Positions 9,276 through 19,115 of a DNA stretch of 46,792 bases are shown in pieces. The notes under the pieces were generated by a model, which was not told the DNA's origin, searched no databases, and saw only the letters and a program-made list of their open reading frames with translations. How positions within the stretch are numbered: the first letter of the stretch is position 1; every line of letters starts with the position of its first letter. The DNA is from Sphingomonadaceae bacterium (GTDB lineage: Bacteria; Pseudomonadota; Alphaproteobacteria; Sphingomonadales; Sphingomonadaceae): positions 1 through 46,792 of the forward strand of contig JANYGC010000037.1 of NCBI GenBank assembly GCA_025359425.1, read 5' to 3'. The translations under genes and the position numbers were made by a program.

Positions 9276-9364
9276 CCGTCTGTGCTGAGCTTGTCGAAGC
9301 ACTGCTCTTCACTTTTAGGCCCGAGTAGAAAAGTGCAACCCTTCGACAAGCTCAGGGCAGACGG
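9276..9364. repeat. Inverted repeat with TGAGCTTGTCGAAG core
   Basis: Arms 9276-9299 and 9341-9364 (starting CCGTCTGTGCTGAGC and ending GGGCAGACGG) are near-perfect reverse complements with a ~41-nt loop. The element fills the gap between sucA and odhB almost exactly. A single-arm relative (GTCCTTCGACAGGCTCAGGA) occurs near 39650. The core is a widespread intergenic palindrome of sphingomonads. Confidence 0.85.
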
Positions 9365-9372
9365 AGGTTAAG

Positions 9373-12186
9373 CTACGCTTTCTTTCTCCGTCTGATTTCG
9401 GAGCGGACCGACAGCCCGAGCGCGTGGCTGAGCAAGGCGGCCTGTTCGCTCTGGTGACGAGTGACAAGCCCGGTGGCGGGCGAGGCGCTGGCCACGCGGC
9501 CGGCATAGCGCGGGCGGGTGACCGGGGCCTTGGCGGCGATCAGCGCTTCCTCGATCATCGGATCGACGAAGAACCACGAACCGTTGTTGCGCGGCTCTTC
9601 CTGGCACCAGACGACATCTTCGAGCCCTGGCATCCGCGCCAGCCGTGCCGCCAGCGGCTCGCCCGGGAAGGGATAGAGCTGCTCGAGCAGCACGATCTGG
9701 GTGTCGGTAATCTCGGCCGCGTCGCGCGCTTCCATCAGGTCATAGGCGACCTTGCCCGAGCACAGGATGACCCGCTTGGTCTTGGCATCCTCTGCGCCGC
9801 CCCGGTCCGACAGGATCCGCTTGAAATGCGCCTGGCCGATGAACTCCTTGGCCTCGCTCTTGGCCATCGGGTGGCGCAGCAGCGATTTCGGCGACATGAT
9901 CACCAGCGGCTTGCGGAACGGGCGGTGCATCTGGCGGCGCAGCACGTGGAAATAGTTGGCCGGGCTGGTGATGTTGCAGACCTGGATATTGTCCTGCGCG
10001 CACAGTTGCAGGAACCGTTCGAGCCGGGCCGAACTGTGTTCCGGCCCCTGGCCTTCGTAGCCGTGCGGCAGCAGCAGCACGAGGCCATTGGCCCGCAGCC
10101 ACTTCGATTCCGAGCTGGCGATGTACTGGTCGATCACGATCTGCGCGCCGTTGGCAAAATCGCCGAACTGCGCTTCCCACAGCACCAGCGATTTGGGATC
10201 GGCGCTGGCGTAGCCGTATTCGAACCCGAGCACGCCGTATTCGCTAAGCGTGGAATCGTGCACCTCAAAGCGCCCGTGCGGCACGGCCATCAGCGGCACA
10301 TATTTGTGCTCGTCGGTCTGGTCGACCCACACCGCGTGGCGCTGGCTGAAGGTGCCGCGGCCCGAATCCTGGCCCGACAGCCGCACGTTGAAGCCTTCGG
10401 AGCACAGGCTGCCGAACGCCAGCGCCTCGGCGGTGGCCCAGTCGAACCCGGCACCGCTGGCAAACATCTCGCGCTTGGCGTCGAGCACCCGGCCGAGCGT
10501 CTTGTGGATGGTCAGGCCGGCAGGGACCGTGGTCAGCGTGCGGCCAAGGCTGTCGAACAGCTTGGTTTCGATTCCGGTGGGCACATTGCGCCGCGCGGTT
10601 TCGGGGTCGGCGGGCTTGTTAAGGCCGGTCCAGCGCCCGGCGAACCAGTCCGCCTCGTTGGCCTTGTAGCCCTTCGAGGCTTCAAACTCCGCCTCAAGCA
10701 CCGCAACGAAGCGCATCGCCTCTTCGCCGGCCCAATCCTTGTCGATCACGCCTTGCTGCACCAGCCGCGCCGCATAAAGCGCGCTGACCGGCGGATGCGC
10801 GCGGATTTTCTGGTACATCAGCGGCTGGGTGAAGCCGGGCTCGTCGCCCTCGTTGTGGCCAAAGCGGCGGTAGCACCACATATCGACGACGATATCGCGG
10901 CCGAAGGTCTGGCGGTAATCGATCGCCAGCTTGCAGGCGAAAGTCACCGCCTCGGGATCATCGCCATTGATATGGATGATCGGTGCCTGGATGCCCTTGG
11001 CGACGTCCGACGGGTAGGGCGAGCCGCGCGAGAATTGCGGGCTGGTGGTGAAGCCGATCTGGTTGTTGATGATGAAGTGGATGCAGCCGCCGGTGTTGTA
11101 TCCCTTGACGCCGGAGAAGCCGAAGCACTCCCACACGATGCCTTGCCCGGCAAAGGCGGCGTCGCCGTGGATCAGCACGGGGAGCACCTTCTGGTGCTTG
11201 CCCTTGCCGATGTCGTCGTGGAACACCTGCTGCGCGCGGGCCTTGCCGAGCACAATGGGATCCACGGTTTCGAGGTGGCTGGGGTTGGGGACCAGGCTCA
11301 TGTGCACCTTGATCCCGTCGAATTCGCGGTCGGTGCTGGTGCCGAGGTGGTACTTGACGTCGCCCGAGCCGCCGACGTCTTCGGGATTGGCGGTGCCGCC
11401 CGAAAATTCGTGGAAGATCACGCGGTATGGCTTGGCCAGCACGTTGGCGAGGACGTTGAGCCGGCCGCGGTGGGCCATCCCGTAAACGATCTCCTTGACC
11501 CCGCGCGAGCCGCCATACTTGATCACCGCTTCGAGCGCCGGGATCATCGATTCGCCGCCGTCGAGCCCGAACCGCTTGGTCCCGACGTACTTCTTGCCGA
11601 GGAACTTCTCGTACTGCTCGCCGCGGATGACCGCGCCGAGGATCGCCTTCTTGCCCTCGGGGGTGAAATCGATCGACTTGTCGCCGCCCTCGATTCGGTC
11701 TTGCAGGAAGCGGCGCTCCTCCACATCCGAGATGTGCATGTATTCGAGGCCGACCTTGCCGCAGTAATTGCGTTTCAGGATGTCGACCAGCTCGCGCACG
11801 CTTGCCCACTGGAGGCCCAGCGTGCCGCCCAGATAGACCTTGCGGTCGAGCGCCGCACCGGAAAAGCCGTGATATTCGGGCGACAGATCGACCGGCAGCT
11901 CCTGCTTGGCCAGCCCGAGCGGATCGAGATCGGCGGCGAGGTGCCCGCGCACGCGATAGGTGCGCACCAGCATCATCGCGCGGATCGAATCCCCGGCGGC
12001 TTCCTCGATTGCCTTGGCGTCGGTCGGTGCCCCTGCTTTTGCCGCCGCAGCCTTGATTGCCACCTGCATCGCGGTTGGATCCATCGCCTGGGTGAAGTCG
12101 TCTTCGGCCGTGCGCCACGCGGCACGCGCCCATGACGGACCCGGCTGCGGGTCGTCGGGAAGGAAATCGCTTGTCTCGTAGCCCAT
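9373..12186 (-). CDS. sucA: 2-oxoglutarate dehydrogenase E1 component
   Basis: 937 residues from the ATG at 12186 (AAGG eight bases upstream); upstream codons derive from a palindrome. This ThDP-dependent subunit decarboxylates 2-oxoglutarate and transfers the succinyl group to E2. Landmarks: the E2-binding N-terminal tail (MGYETSDFL), HRGRLNVLANVL, the ThDP/Mg motif GDAAFAGQG...IINNQIGFTT, the RRFGHNEGDEPGF block, and late SGQDSGRGTFSQRHAV with GYEGQGPEHSSARLERFLQL. The length matches the OGDH E1o family (about 930). The protein ends in the basic tail IRRRKKA. It is placed between sucD and odhB, the normal order for this complex. Confidence 0.97.
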   Translation of the reverse strand: MGYETSDFLPDDPQPGPSWARAAWRTAEDDFTQAMDPTAMQVAIKAAAAKAGAPTDAKAIEEAAGDSIRAMMLVRTYRVRGHLAADLDPLGLAKQELPVDLSPEYHGFSGAALDRKVYLGGTLGLQWASVRELVDILKRNYCGKVGLEYMHISDVEERRFLQDRIEGGDKSIDFTPEGKKAILGAVIRGEQYEKFLGKKYVGTKRFGLDGGESMIPALEAVIKYGGSRGVKEIVYGMAHRGRLNVLANVLAKPYRVIFHEFSGGTANPEDVGGSGDVKYHLGTSTDREFDGIKVHMSLVPNPSHLETVDPIVLGKARAQQVFHDDIGKGKHQKVLPVLIHGDAAFAGQGIVWECFGFSGVKGYNTGGCIHFIINNQIGFTTSPQFSRGSPYPSDVAKGIQAPIIHINGDDPEAVTFACKLAIDYRQTFGRDIVVDMWCYRRFGHNEGDEPGFTQPLMYQKIRAHPPVSALYAARLVQQGVIDKDWAGEEAMRFVAVLEAEFEASKGYKANEADWFAGRWTGLNKPADPETARRNVPTGIETKLFDSLGRTLTTVPAGLTIHKTLGRVLDAKREMFASGAGFDWATAEALAFGSLCSEGFNVRLSGQDSGRGTFSQRHAVWVDQTDEHKYVPLMAVPHGRFEVHDSTLSEYGVLGFEYGYASADPKSLVLWEAQFGDFANGAQIVIDQYIASSESKWLRANGLVLLLPHGYEGQGPEHSSARLERFLQLCAQDNIQVCNITSPANYFHVLRRQMHRPFRKPLVIMSPKSLLRHPMAKSEAKEFIGQAHFKRILSDRGGAEDAKTKRVILCSGKVAYDLMEARDAAEITDTQIVLLEQLYPFPGEPLAARLARMPGLEDVVWCQEEPRNNGSWFFVDPMIEEALIAAKAPVTRPRYAGRVASASPATGLVTRHQSEQAALLSHALGLSVRSEIRRRKKA

Positions 12187-12210
12187 AATATCGGCCTTAT
12201 TCTGTCTTTC

Positions 12211-12328
12211 ACCCTCCCCGTCGGGGAGGGGCAACGAGACTTGGCAGCTCGCTGCCTAGTCGCAGTGGGGTGGGTTCCCGCCCTAGCGTAGAACCCCCGC
12301 CCCAACCCCTCCACACCGGGGCGGGGCT
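12211..12328. repeat. GC-rich palindromic repeat with GACTTGGCAGC middle
   Basis: The outer hairpins are CCCTCCCCGTCGGGGAGGG and CCCCTCCACACCGGGGCGGGG. The middle holds GAGACTTGGCAGC followed by GCTGCCTAGTCGCAGTGGGGTGGG, which reappears in inverse order at 21690-21735. It occupies the sucD-sucA gap. Confidence 0.75.
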
Positions 12329-12337
12329 TTACTTAGC

Positions 12338-13228
12338 TTACGCGAGTTCCTTGAGCAGCGCGTCGAGTGACACGCCAAGCTCGCTGGGGGAGGGCGAAAC
12401 GCGGATGCCGGCGGCTTCCATCGCCGCGATCTTGTCTTCGGCGCCGCCCTGGCCGCCCGAGACGATCGCCCCGGCATGCCCCATCCGGCGGCCCGGAGGC
12501 GCGGTCAGCCCGGCGATGAACCCGACCATCGGCTTCCTGCGCCCGCGCGCGGCTTCGTCGCGGATGAACTGCGCGGCTTCTTCCTCGGCCGAGCCGCCGA
12601 TCTCGCCGATCATGATGATCGACTTGGTCGCATCGTCGGCCATGAACAGCTCGAGCAGGTCGATGAAATTGGTCCCGTTGACCGGATCGCCGCCGATGCC
12701 CACCGCGGTGGTCTGGCCAAGCCCGATCTGGGTGGTCTGGAATACCGCTTCATAAGTCAGCGTGCCCGAGCGTGAGACCACGCCGACCGAACCGGCCTTG
12801 AAGATCGACCCGGGCATGATCCCGATCTTGCATTCATTCGGGGTCAGCACGCCGGGGCAGTTTGGCCCGATCAGGCGCGACTTTGTGCCGCTGAGCGCGC
12901 GCTTGACCCGCACCATGTCAAGCACCGGAATGCCCTCGGTGATGCACACGATCAGCTCGATCCCGGCGTCAATCGCCTCAAGGATCGCATCCGCCGCGCC
13001 CGGCGGCGGAACGTAGATGCAACTCGCGGTCGCACCGGTGACCGCCTTGGCCTCGGCTACCGAGTCAAATTGCGGCAGCCCCAGATGCACCTGCCCGCCC
13101 TTGCCGGGGGTGACGCCCGCGACCATCGCCGTGCCGTAATCGAGCGCCGCCTGGGTGTGAAAGCTGCCGGTCGCGCCGGTCATGCCTTGCGTGATGACCT
13201 TGGTGGCCTTGTTGACGAGGATGCTCAT
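12338..13228 (-). CDS. sucD: Succinyl-CoA ligase alpha subunit
   Basis: 296 residues, the usual size. Catalyses succinyl-CoA + NDP/ADP + Pi to succinate + NTP/ATP together with the beta subunit SucC. Seen: the CoA-binding Rossmann start ([15 protein letters not shown]), [16 protein letters not shown] segment IYVPPPGAA, the [10 protein letters not shown] loop, [13 protein letters not shown], and the phosphorylated active-site His in [10 protein letters not shown]. The beta-subunit gene sucC, often adjacent in bacteria, is not present on either side. Instead a small secreted protein gene lies between mdh and sucD. SucC must be encoded elsewhere for function. Confidence 0.96.
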   Translation of the reverse strand: MSILVNKATKVITQGMTGATGSFHTQAALDYGTAMVAGVTPGKGGQVHLGLPQFDSVAEAKAVTGATASCIYVPPPGAADAILEAIDAGIELIVCITEGIPVLDMVRVKRALSGTKSRLIGPNCPGVLTPNECKIGIMPGSIFKAGSVGVVSRSGTLTYEAVFQTTQIGLGQTTAVGIGGDPVNGTNFIDLLELFMADDATKSIIMIGEIGGSAEEEAAQFIRDEAARGRRKPMVGFIAGLTAPPGRRMGHAGAIVSGGQGGAEDKIAAMEAAGIRVSPSPSELGVSLDALLKELA

Positions 13229-13292
13229 ACTTCACTTACTCCGTCCACCGGTTCACGGTGCAATTTGGCTACGCTCTTCGCAGATCCATCGA

Positions 13293-13793
13293 TTATTTCT
13301 TGGCTTCAATACCTTGGGCAAAAGTAGCCAGAGTGATGTCGGCCTCACTCGCCTGCATGTACGCCCAAATCCTGTTCTCATTTCCAGAAGGATCGGTCCA
13401 CATCGTGAAAACCGTTCCTTGGGTTGTCTTGACTGAGGTGAATGGCACAAAGGGCCTCAGCTTCTCAGCGGCTCTTACGGGATCGTTGCCTTTGGCAACT
13501 CGACCAATCACCGCACAATAGCGCTTTCCATCGGTATCATTCACACTCAAAAACAGCCGATCAGAGTGGTAACGCCGAAGGCCAGCGACATCGACGTCGT
13601 CTTTTTTCAAGTTGAACGGCGCAGCAGTTGCGGTCGCAATTTGGGCATCGGGTTGATCAATGTTGGCCAAGCAGATCGTCTGATAGGCAGCAAGCAGTTC
13701 ATCGATCGAGATTTCAGGTGATGGACCCGCTTGAGCAGGTGCCGCTGCTAGCAGCGTAGCAGCGCCAAAGAATGAGGCGAATGCTAGGCGCAT
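13293..13793 (-). CDS. Small secreted protein of unknown function in TCA operon
   Basis: 166 residues from the ATG at 13793; a start eight codons earlier at 13817 is possible but would overlap mdh. The N-terminus is a classic Sec signal peptide (MRLAFASFFGAATLLAAAPAQA), so the product is periplasmic. The mature part has two Cys (TICLAN and RYCAVIG) and a mixed alpha/beta look (SDRLFLSVNDTDGKRYCAV, TMWTDPSGNENRIWAYMQA). I do not recognise the family. Codon use is less GC-extreme than the flanking genes and no strong RBS is seen, suggesting a late insertion into the mdh-sucD gap. Confidence 0.7.
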   Translation of the reverse strand: MRLAFASFFGAATLLAAAPAQAGPSPEISIDELLAAYQTICLANIDQPDAQIATATAAPFNLKKDDVDVAGLRRYHSDRLFLSVNDTDGKRYCAVIGRVAKGNDPVRAAEKLRPFVPFTSVKTTQGTVFTMWTDPSGNENRIWAYMQASEADITLATFAQGIEAKK

Positions 13794-13800
13794 TACAGGT

Positions 13801-14808
<1,008 letters not shown>

Positions 14809-14980
14809 TCAGGTAAGGCCCATGAATCCCGCGAGGAGCAAGGGCCGCCCGATGAACAGCCTTGCCCCTAAGCCGGGGAAAGCCCGATTGCAAGGCGGTA
14901 AAGCCCCGTAGTCAGGCAATATTTTTGCGAATAGTTCTCAATTGCAATAATGCCAGACTTCGTTTTCATTCTAACCAAAT

Positions 14981-15045
14981 CCGTTCGTGTCGAGCGAAGT
15001 CGAGACACCAGCGCGCGGCATCTCGACTTCGCTCGATGCGAACGG
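14981..15045. repeat. Inverted repeat with TCGAGCGAAGTCGAGA core
   Basis: Arms 14981-15006 and 15021-15045 (CCGTTCGTGTCGAGCG... and ...CGCTCGATGCGAACGG) pair with few mismatches around a 14-nt loop. It lies in the 310-base gap upstream of mdh; apart from this element and a presumed promoter I see nothing else in the gap. Confidence 0.8.
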
Positions 15046-15073
15046 GTGGTGAGGTAAGGAAGCGGAAGAGGTC

Positions 15074-15388
15074 TCAGCGCCCCAGGCGAACCAGCCTATT
15101 GCTCAACCCCCGCGCCCGCCGCGCATCGAGCGCATGGCAGATCTCAAGCCAGTGCGCAGCATCGGCACTATCACCCGCCGCAGCCGCAGCCGCCGCGCGT
15201 TCGCCCGCATCCTCGGCCGCGCGCAGGCCGTGCTCGGCGAAATGCATCAGCGCATTGCGCAGCACCTGGTCGCGCTGCACTCCCTCGCCGTTGTCATTGG
15301 CCGGGGCGCGGCTGATCCGGGCGAGGCCCGCGCGGGTCAAGGTTACCGGGGCTGCGGCGGGGCGGGCAGCGGCATAGCGGATTGTCAT
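15074..15388 (-). CDS. Small conserved-looking protein, unknown function
   Basis: 104 residues, Ala/Arg-rich, with a predicted helical core (QVLRNALMHFAEHGLRAAEDAGE and ADAAHWLEICHALDARRARGL). There is no signal peptide or membrane helix. The central RDQVLRNALMHFAEHGL ... W..IC..LD.R pattern is familiar to me from short proteins of Sphingomonadales, but I cannot name a function. The frame is the best of the six here and shows third-position GC bias. RBS evidence is weak. It is followed by the mdh upstream region and preceded by a ~108-base gap to the SleB gene. Confidence 0.6.
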   Translation of the reverse strand: MTIRYAAARPAAAPVTLTRAGLARISRAPANDNGEGVQRDQVLRNALMHFAEHGLRAAEDAGERAAAAAAAGDSADAAHWLEICHALDARRARGLSNRLVRLGR

Positions 15389-15496
15389 CTGGGGGACCTG
15401 CGACTTGTTGTTGTTGCCGCCGGTATAGCGCAGCGGCGCTAAGGCTTGGTTCCGTGCTATGGTTGCTGTCTGTTTACCAAAGCTCGATTGGCCGCA

Positions 15497-16639
15497 CTAA
15501 CCGCCCGGTTGGGCGATCCAATTGCCCGAGTTTTCGTATTCCGGCTTCACCCCGTGTTCACCCGCGCCGGGCAGCTTGCCGCCGCTGTACTGCTTGTCGC
15601 CGCCGCGGCTTTGCACTTCGGCGGAGTAACGCGGCGCGGGGCCGGGTTGCGCGGGGCTTTCGCCGCCTGCCGCCGGGGTGGCGCCCGTCGCCGTCTTGAA
15701 CCCGCCGTCATAAGCGCGCTGCAAGGCGAGCGGATCGAGCGTGGGATCGGGCACCTTGTCCGCCGCTGCATTACGCGGATGCGGCGCGGCGAGCGGCTCG
15801 CCGCCGCCATAGGCGAAGCGGAAGGTGCTGGCGTCGCCGGCGCGTCCCATCAGGCTGTAAAACCGGTGCGCGCCGATGCTGGTGATGAAGTGCAGGCTGG
15901 GTGCCCAGTACGGATGGACCGCGTTGGTGTGGTAATGCGTGGCGAGCCCGACGCTGCTTTCGACATAGCCCGACAGCGCCTGCGCCGCGACCCCGCGCGC
16001 GCGTTCCCAGAAAAACTTGCTCGGCACCCGCAGCAGCGATCCATCGCAAGTGAAGCTGAACTGGCACCCGGTGCTGCGCTCGCTGCCTTGATAGACCACG
16101 CCGCAGACGGTGTTGGGGAAGCTGGGATGCGCCACCCGGTTAAGCACGACTTGCGCCACCGCGTGCTGGCCCTGGTCGGGCTCGCTGGCGGCTTCGTAAT
16201 AGATCGCGGCGGTCAGGCATTCGAGCGCGCGGCTGCGATCGACGCCCGAATTATCGATCCGCATCGCGCGGGCAATCGGGCCGGTGTTGAAATCGAACAG
16301 CTGCGCGCCCGATGCGTCGGTTGTTGCGGTTCCATTGGGCAGCTGCTCGGTGGGCGCGATGTAATAGAAGGCTGAGCCGGGGAAGCTGCTGCCGGGCTGC
16401 TCGAACGGCATTGGATCCACCGCGAGCTGGGCATCGCCGGCATCGCCGATCCCGAACGCCTGCCACGGTGAGGGCGCGGCCAGCGCGGGCACCGCAATCG
16501 CCGCCAGCAAGACCAGCAACCGCCGCCCGCGATGCCGCCGTGCGCGCCGCGTCCCCAGCGTCGGCACGCTCGCACGCCGCAGCCGCAGCGCGCAATCGCG
16601 CGGGCGGGGTTCATAGGGCAAGGCGGTCGGTAGGTTCAT
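15497..16639 (-). CDS. Cell-wall hydrolase, SleB (Hydrolase_2) family
   Basis: 380 residues. An Arg-rich cytoplasmic start is followed by one membrane helix (about 41-55, LLVLLAAIAVPALAA) and a periplasmic body. The SleB-type domain spans about 138-260, with CLTAAIYYEAASEPDQGQ, in which Glu149 is the expected catalytic acid, then AVAQVVLNRVAHPSFP, the Cys-containing GCQFSFTCDG, and a late THYHTN.VHPYW segment. These enzymes cleave peptidoglycan glycan strands (lytic transglycosylase or amidase-type in spores; in alphaproteobacteria, general cell-wall remodelling). The C-terminal ~110 residues are low-complexity Pro/Gly/Ala. It points away from the btu operon. Confidence 0.85.
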   Translation of the reverse strand: MNLPTALPYEPRPRDCALRLRRASVPTLGTRRARRHRGRRLLVLLAAIAVPALAAPSPWQAFGIGDAGDAQLAVDPMPFEQPGSSFPGSAFYYIAPTEQLPNGTATTDASGAQLFDFNTGPIARAMRIDNSGVDRSRALECLTAAIYYEAASEPDQGQHAVAQVVLNRVAHPSFPNTVCGVVYQGSERSTGCQFSFTCDGSLLRVPSKFFWERARGVAAQALSGYVESSVGLATHYHTNAVHPYWAPSLHFITSIGAHRFYSLMGRAGDASTFRFAYGGGEPLAAPHPRNAAADKVPDPTLDPLALQRAYDGGFKTATGATPAAGGESPAQPGPAPRYSAEVQSRGGDKQYSGGKLPGAGEHGVKPEYENSGNWIAQPGG

Positions 16640-16790
16640 GCGGTCTTTCGTTGCTACGCGCGTTCGCGCGTAAGCCCGGATTGCAGGTCTGCGCCACCGG
16701 CCAGAACGCGCCGTGCCGCAGCGGGACAGACCTCGCGCATAGTGTGTAGCGGTTAAGATTGGGTCATTTCGGCGATCCGCCGCTGCCTAA

Positions 16791-16880
16791 AGCCCCTCCC
16801 CGGCGGGGAGGGGTTGGGGTGGGGGCTCAGCATTGGCGTGGAACCCCCACCCCCGGCCCCTCCCCACCGGGGAGGGGGGA
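16791..16880. repeat. GC-rich palindromic repeat, CCCCTCCCC family
   Basis: Paired hairpins CCCCTCCCCGGCGGGGAGGGG and CCCCTCCCCACCGGGGAGGGG around a TTGGCGTGGAACC middle. It sits just upstream of the cobalamin riboswitch. The remaining 16640-16918 region shows no other feature, so the btu promoter should lie in or near it. Confidence 0.78.
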
Positions 16881-16919
16881 AGGAGGATTGCTTCCGGCTG
16901 TTTGCGCAGCTAGAGGCGC

Positions 16920-17115
16920 TGGGGTGTCATAGGTTGTCCGGCCAATTCTCCGCGCAAGCGGAAAAGAACGCCGGACCTAAGAGGGAAGGAGGTCAATGCC
17001 TCCGCTGCCCCCGCAACTGTGACCGGGGAGTTTGTTTCCATCATGCCACTGGCCATTCTGGCTGGGAAGGCGGGAACCAGTGCTGATCCGGGAGCCAGGA
17101 GACCTGCCGATGACC
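16920..17115 (+). promoter_or_regulatory. Cobalamin riboswitch
   Basis: The conserved elements of the B12 riboswitch occur in order. These are GGAAGGAGGTCAATGCCTCC (paired arm), then CTGCCCCCGCAACTGTGACC near 17005-17025, GCCACTGGCC near 17045, GGGAAGGCGGG, ACCAGTG, and the B12 box GAGCCAGGAGACCTGCC ending near 17108. The element ends ~105 bases before the btuB start. By established mechanism, binding of adenosylcobalamin would reduce btuB expression, by sequestering the RBS or by termination. The P1 boundaries are approximate. Confidence 0.93.
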
Positions 17116-17219
17116 GTCGTTCCGCAGCCGGGCGGGGTGTACCGGGTGCAAGCAGGGCCGCGCGATTTGGTGCGCGTCCTCCGCCTTGAACGGCATTCGT
17201 TCAAGATGGAGAATGCTGC

Positions 17220-19115
17220 GTGAAATATTTGTTATTGTTAAGTTGTTCGCTGTTTGTCGCTGCGCCTACGTGGGCGCAGGGGCCCAAGCCCATGACCTCT
17301 GCAAGCGGGGTTATCTGCGATGAAGACGGCAACAATTGCGGCAACGTCGATGGGATGCGGACCCTGCCGGATGACGAAATAACGGTAACCGCCACCGGGC
17401 TGTGGGAACGCCGGGTCAATAGCGGCCAATCGATCTCGGTAATTAGCGCCGAGCAATTGCAGGCCGTCCAAGGCCCCGACTTGACCCGCGTGCTTGAACG
17501 TCTGCCCGGCGTGTCGCTGGCGCGCAGCGGCGGGCTTGGCAGCCAGACCAGCCTGTTCGTGCGCGGGGCCAATTCGGAACAATTGCTCGTCCTGATCGAC
17601 GGCGTGCGGGTGGCAGATACCGCTGCGCCCTCCGGGGGCTTCGATCTCGGCACGCTGCTGTCGGGCGGGATCACCCGGATTGAATTGCTGCGCGGTTCCA
17701 ACAGCCTCGCCTGGGGCTCGGACGCGATTGGCGGGGTGCTGGCGGCCACCACTGACACCAGCACCGGCGCGCGCGGTTCGCTCGAATATGGCGCGCACGA
17801 TACGCTCGGCGCCAACGCCAGCCTGGGCCTGAACGGCGCGCGCTATGACCTGGGCCTGTCGGGCGGTTACACCCGCAGCGACGGGATTTCGGCCTTCGCC
17901 GGGGGCAGCGAGGCCGATCCGTTCCGCCAGTGGCACGTCAATGCGCGCGCGTCAGCCAACCTAAACGATGCGCTGAAACTGGTCGCCGCCGGGCGCTATG
18001 CCGACAGCAAGATCGATTTTGATGGCTATCCGGCCCCGACCTACAGTGTGTTCAGCGACACGCCAGAATACCAGACCACCAGGCAGGGTTCGGGCCGGGT
18101 GGGCTTTGAATATGCTGGCAACGCCTTGAACCTGGCGGGCGGGGTCGCGCTATCCGACACGCGCCGGGCTTACTACGATCCAACCTACGGCACCGCGCCG
18201 AACTTCAATACGGTCGGGCGCAGCGTCCATGCCAACCTGACCGGGCGGGCCGACCTTGCCGAGCACTGGAGCCTCGACTTCGGCGGCGATGCCGACTGGT
18301 CGCGGTTTTCGACCACCTTCGATCCGCGCCAGACCGCGCGGATCATCGGCGCACATGCCTTGCTCGGCTATCACGGCGAGCGGCTCGATCTGACCGCCGG
18401 CGCGCGGATCGATGACCATGACCGGTTCGGCAGCCACACCACGCTGGGGGCCAATGGCAGCTTCGGTCTGGGCAATGGCTGGCGGCTGCGCGCTTCGTGG
18501 GGGCAGGGGTTCAAGGCCCCGACGCTGAGCCAGCTCTATGGCTTTGGCGGCAATGCCAGCCTCAAGCCCGAAACCAGCGAGGCGTTCGATGCCGGGATCG
18601 AGCTGGGGAGCCGCAACGCCCGGTTCCATCTGGCCGCCACCGCGTTCCGCCGCGATAGCCGCGACCTGATCGATTACGTCTATCCGGCGGGCTATTTCAA
18701 CATCAGCCGCGCCCGCGCGCAGGGGTTCGAACTGGAAGGCTCGGCCCGCCTTGATGGCAATTTCACGGTCTCCGCTGCGTACACCTACCTTGAGGCGACC
18801 AACCGCAGCACCGGCACGGACCTTGCCCGCCGTCCGCGCAACATGGTGAGTGTTTCGGCCGACTGGACCACCCCGGTGGAGGGCCTGAAGCTCGGCGCCG
18901 ATCTGCGGATGGTCAGCGACAGCTTCGACGATCGCGGGAATTTCACGCGGCTCGACGGTTATGGCCTGCTGACGCTGCGCGCGAGCGTGCCGCTGGGCGA
19001 GCATCTCGAGCTCTATGGCCGGGTCGAGAACGTCACCGACGCGGCGTATCAGACCGTCGCGGGTTACGGCACTTATGGGCGCTCGGGCTATGGCGGGGTT
19101 AAGGTGACGTGGTGA
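17220..19115 (+). CDS. btuB: TonB-dependent outer-membrane B12 receptor
   Basis: 631 residues from a GTG at 17220, preceded by GGAGAATGCTGC. A signal peptide (MKYLLLLSCSLFVAAPTWAQ) leads to a short N-terminal segment and a TonB-box-like DDEITVTATG near residue 55. The plug domain follows (ISVISAEQLQAVQG, RVLERLPGVSLARSGG, SLFVRGANSEQLLVLIDGV, ELLRGSNSLAWGSDAIGG). The 22-strand barrel ends in the aromatic C-terminus GGVKVTW required for outer-membrane assembly. It imports cobalamin with TonB energy. The riboswitch upstream and btuFCD downstream fix the substrate far better than sequence alone. The stop overlaps the btuF start. Confidence 0.93.
   Translation: MKYLLLLSCSLFVAAPTWAQGPKPMTSASGVICDEDGNNCGNVDGMRTLPDDEITVTATGLWERRVNSGQSISVISAEQLQAVQGPDLTRVLERLPGVSLARSGGLGSQTSLFVRGANSEQLLVLIDGVRVADTAAPSGGFDLGTLLSGGITRIELLRGSNSLAWGSDAIGGVLAATTDTSTGARGSLEYGAHDTLGANASLGLNGARYDLGLSGGYTRSDGISAFAGGSEADPFRQWHVNARASANLNDALKLVAAGRYADSKIDFDGYPAPTYSVFSDTPEYQTTRQGSGRVGFEYAGNALNLAGGVALSDTRRAYYDPTYGTAPNFNTVGRSVHANLTGRADLAEHWSLDFGGDADWSRFSTTFDPRQTARIIGAHALLGYHGERLDLTAGARIDDHDRFGSHTTLGANGSFGLGNGWRLRASWGQGFKAPTLSQLYGFGGNASLKPETSEAFDAGIELGSRNARFHLAATAFRRDSRDLIDYVYPAGYFNISRARAQGFELEGSARLDGNFTVSAAYTYLEATNRSTGTDLARRPRNMVSVSADWTTPVEGLKLGADLRMVSDSFDDRGNFTRLDGYGLLTLRASVPLGEHLELYGRVENVTDAAYQTVAGYGTYGRSGYGGVKVTW

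Noticed and set aside
9424..12135. A 903-codon plus-strand open frame
   Set aside because: Antisense shadow of sucA, with no start signal or domain content.
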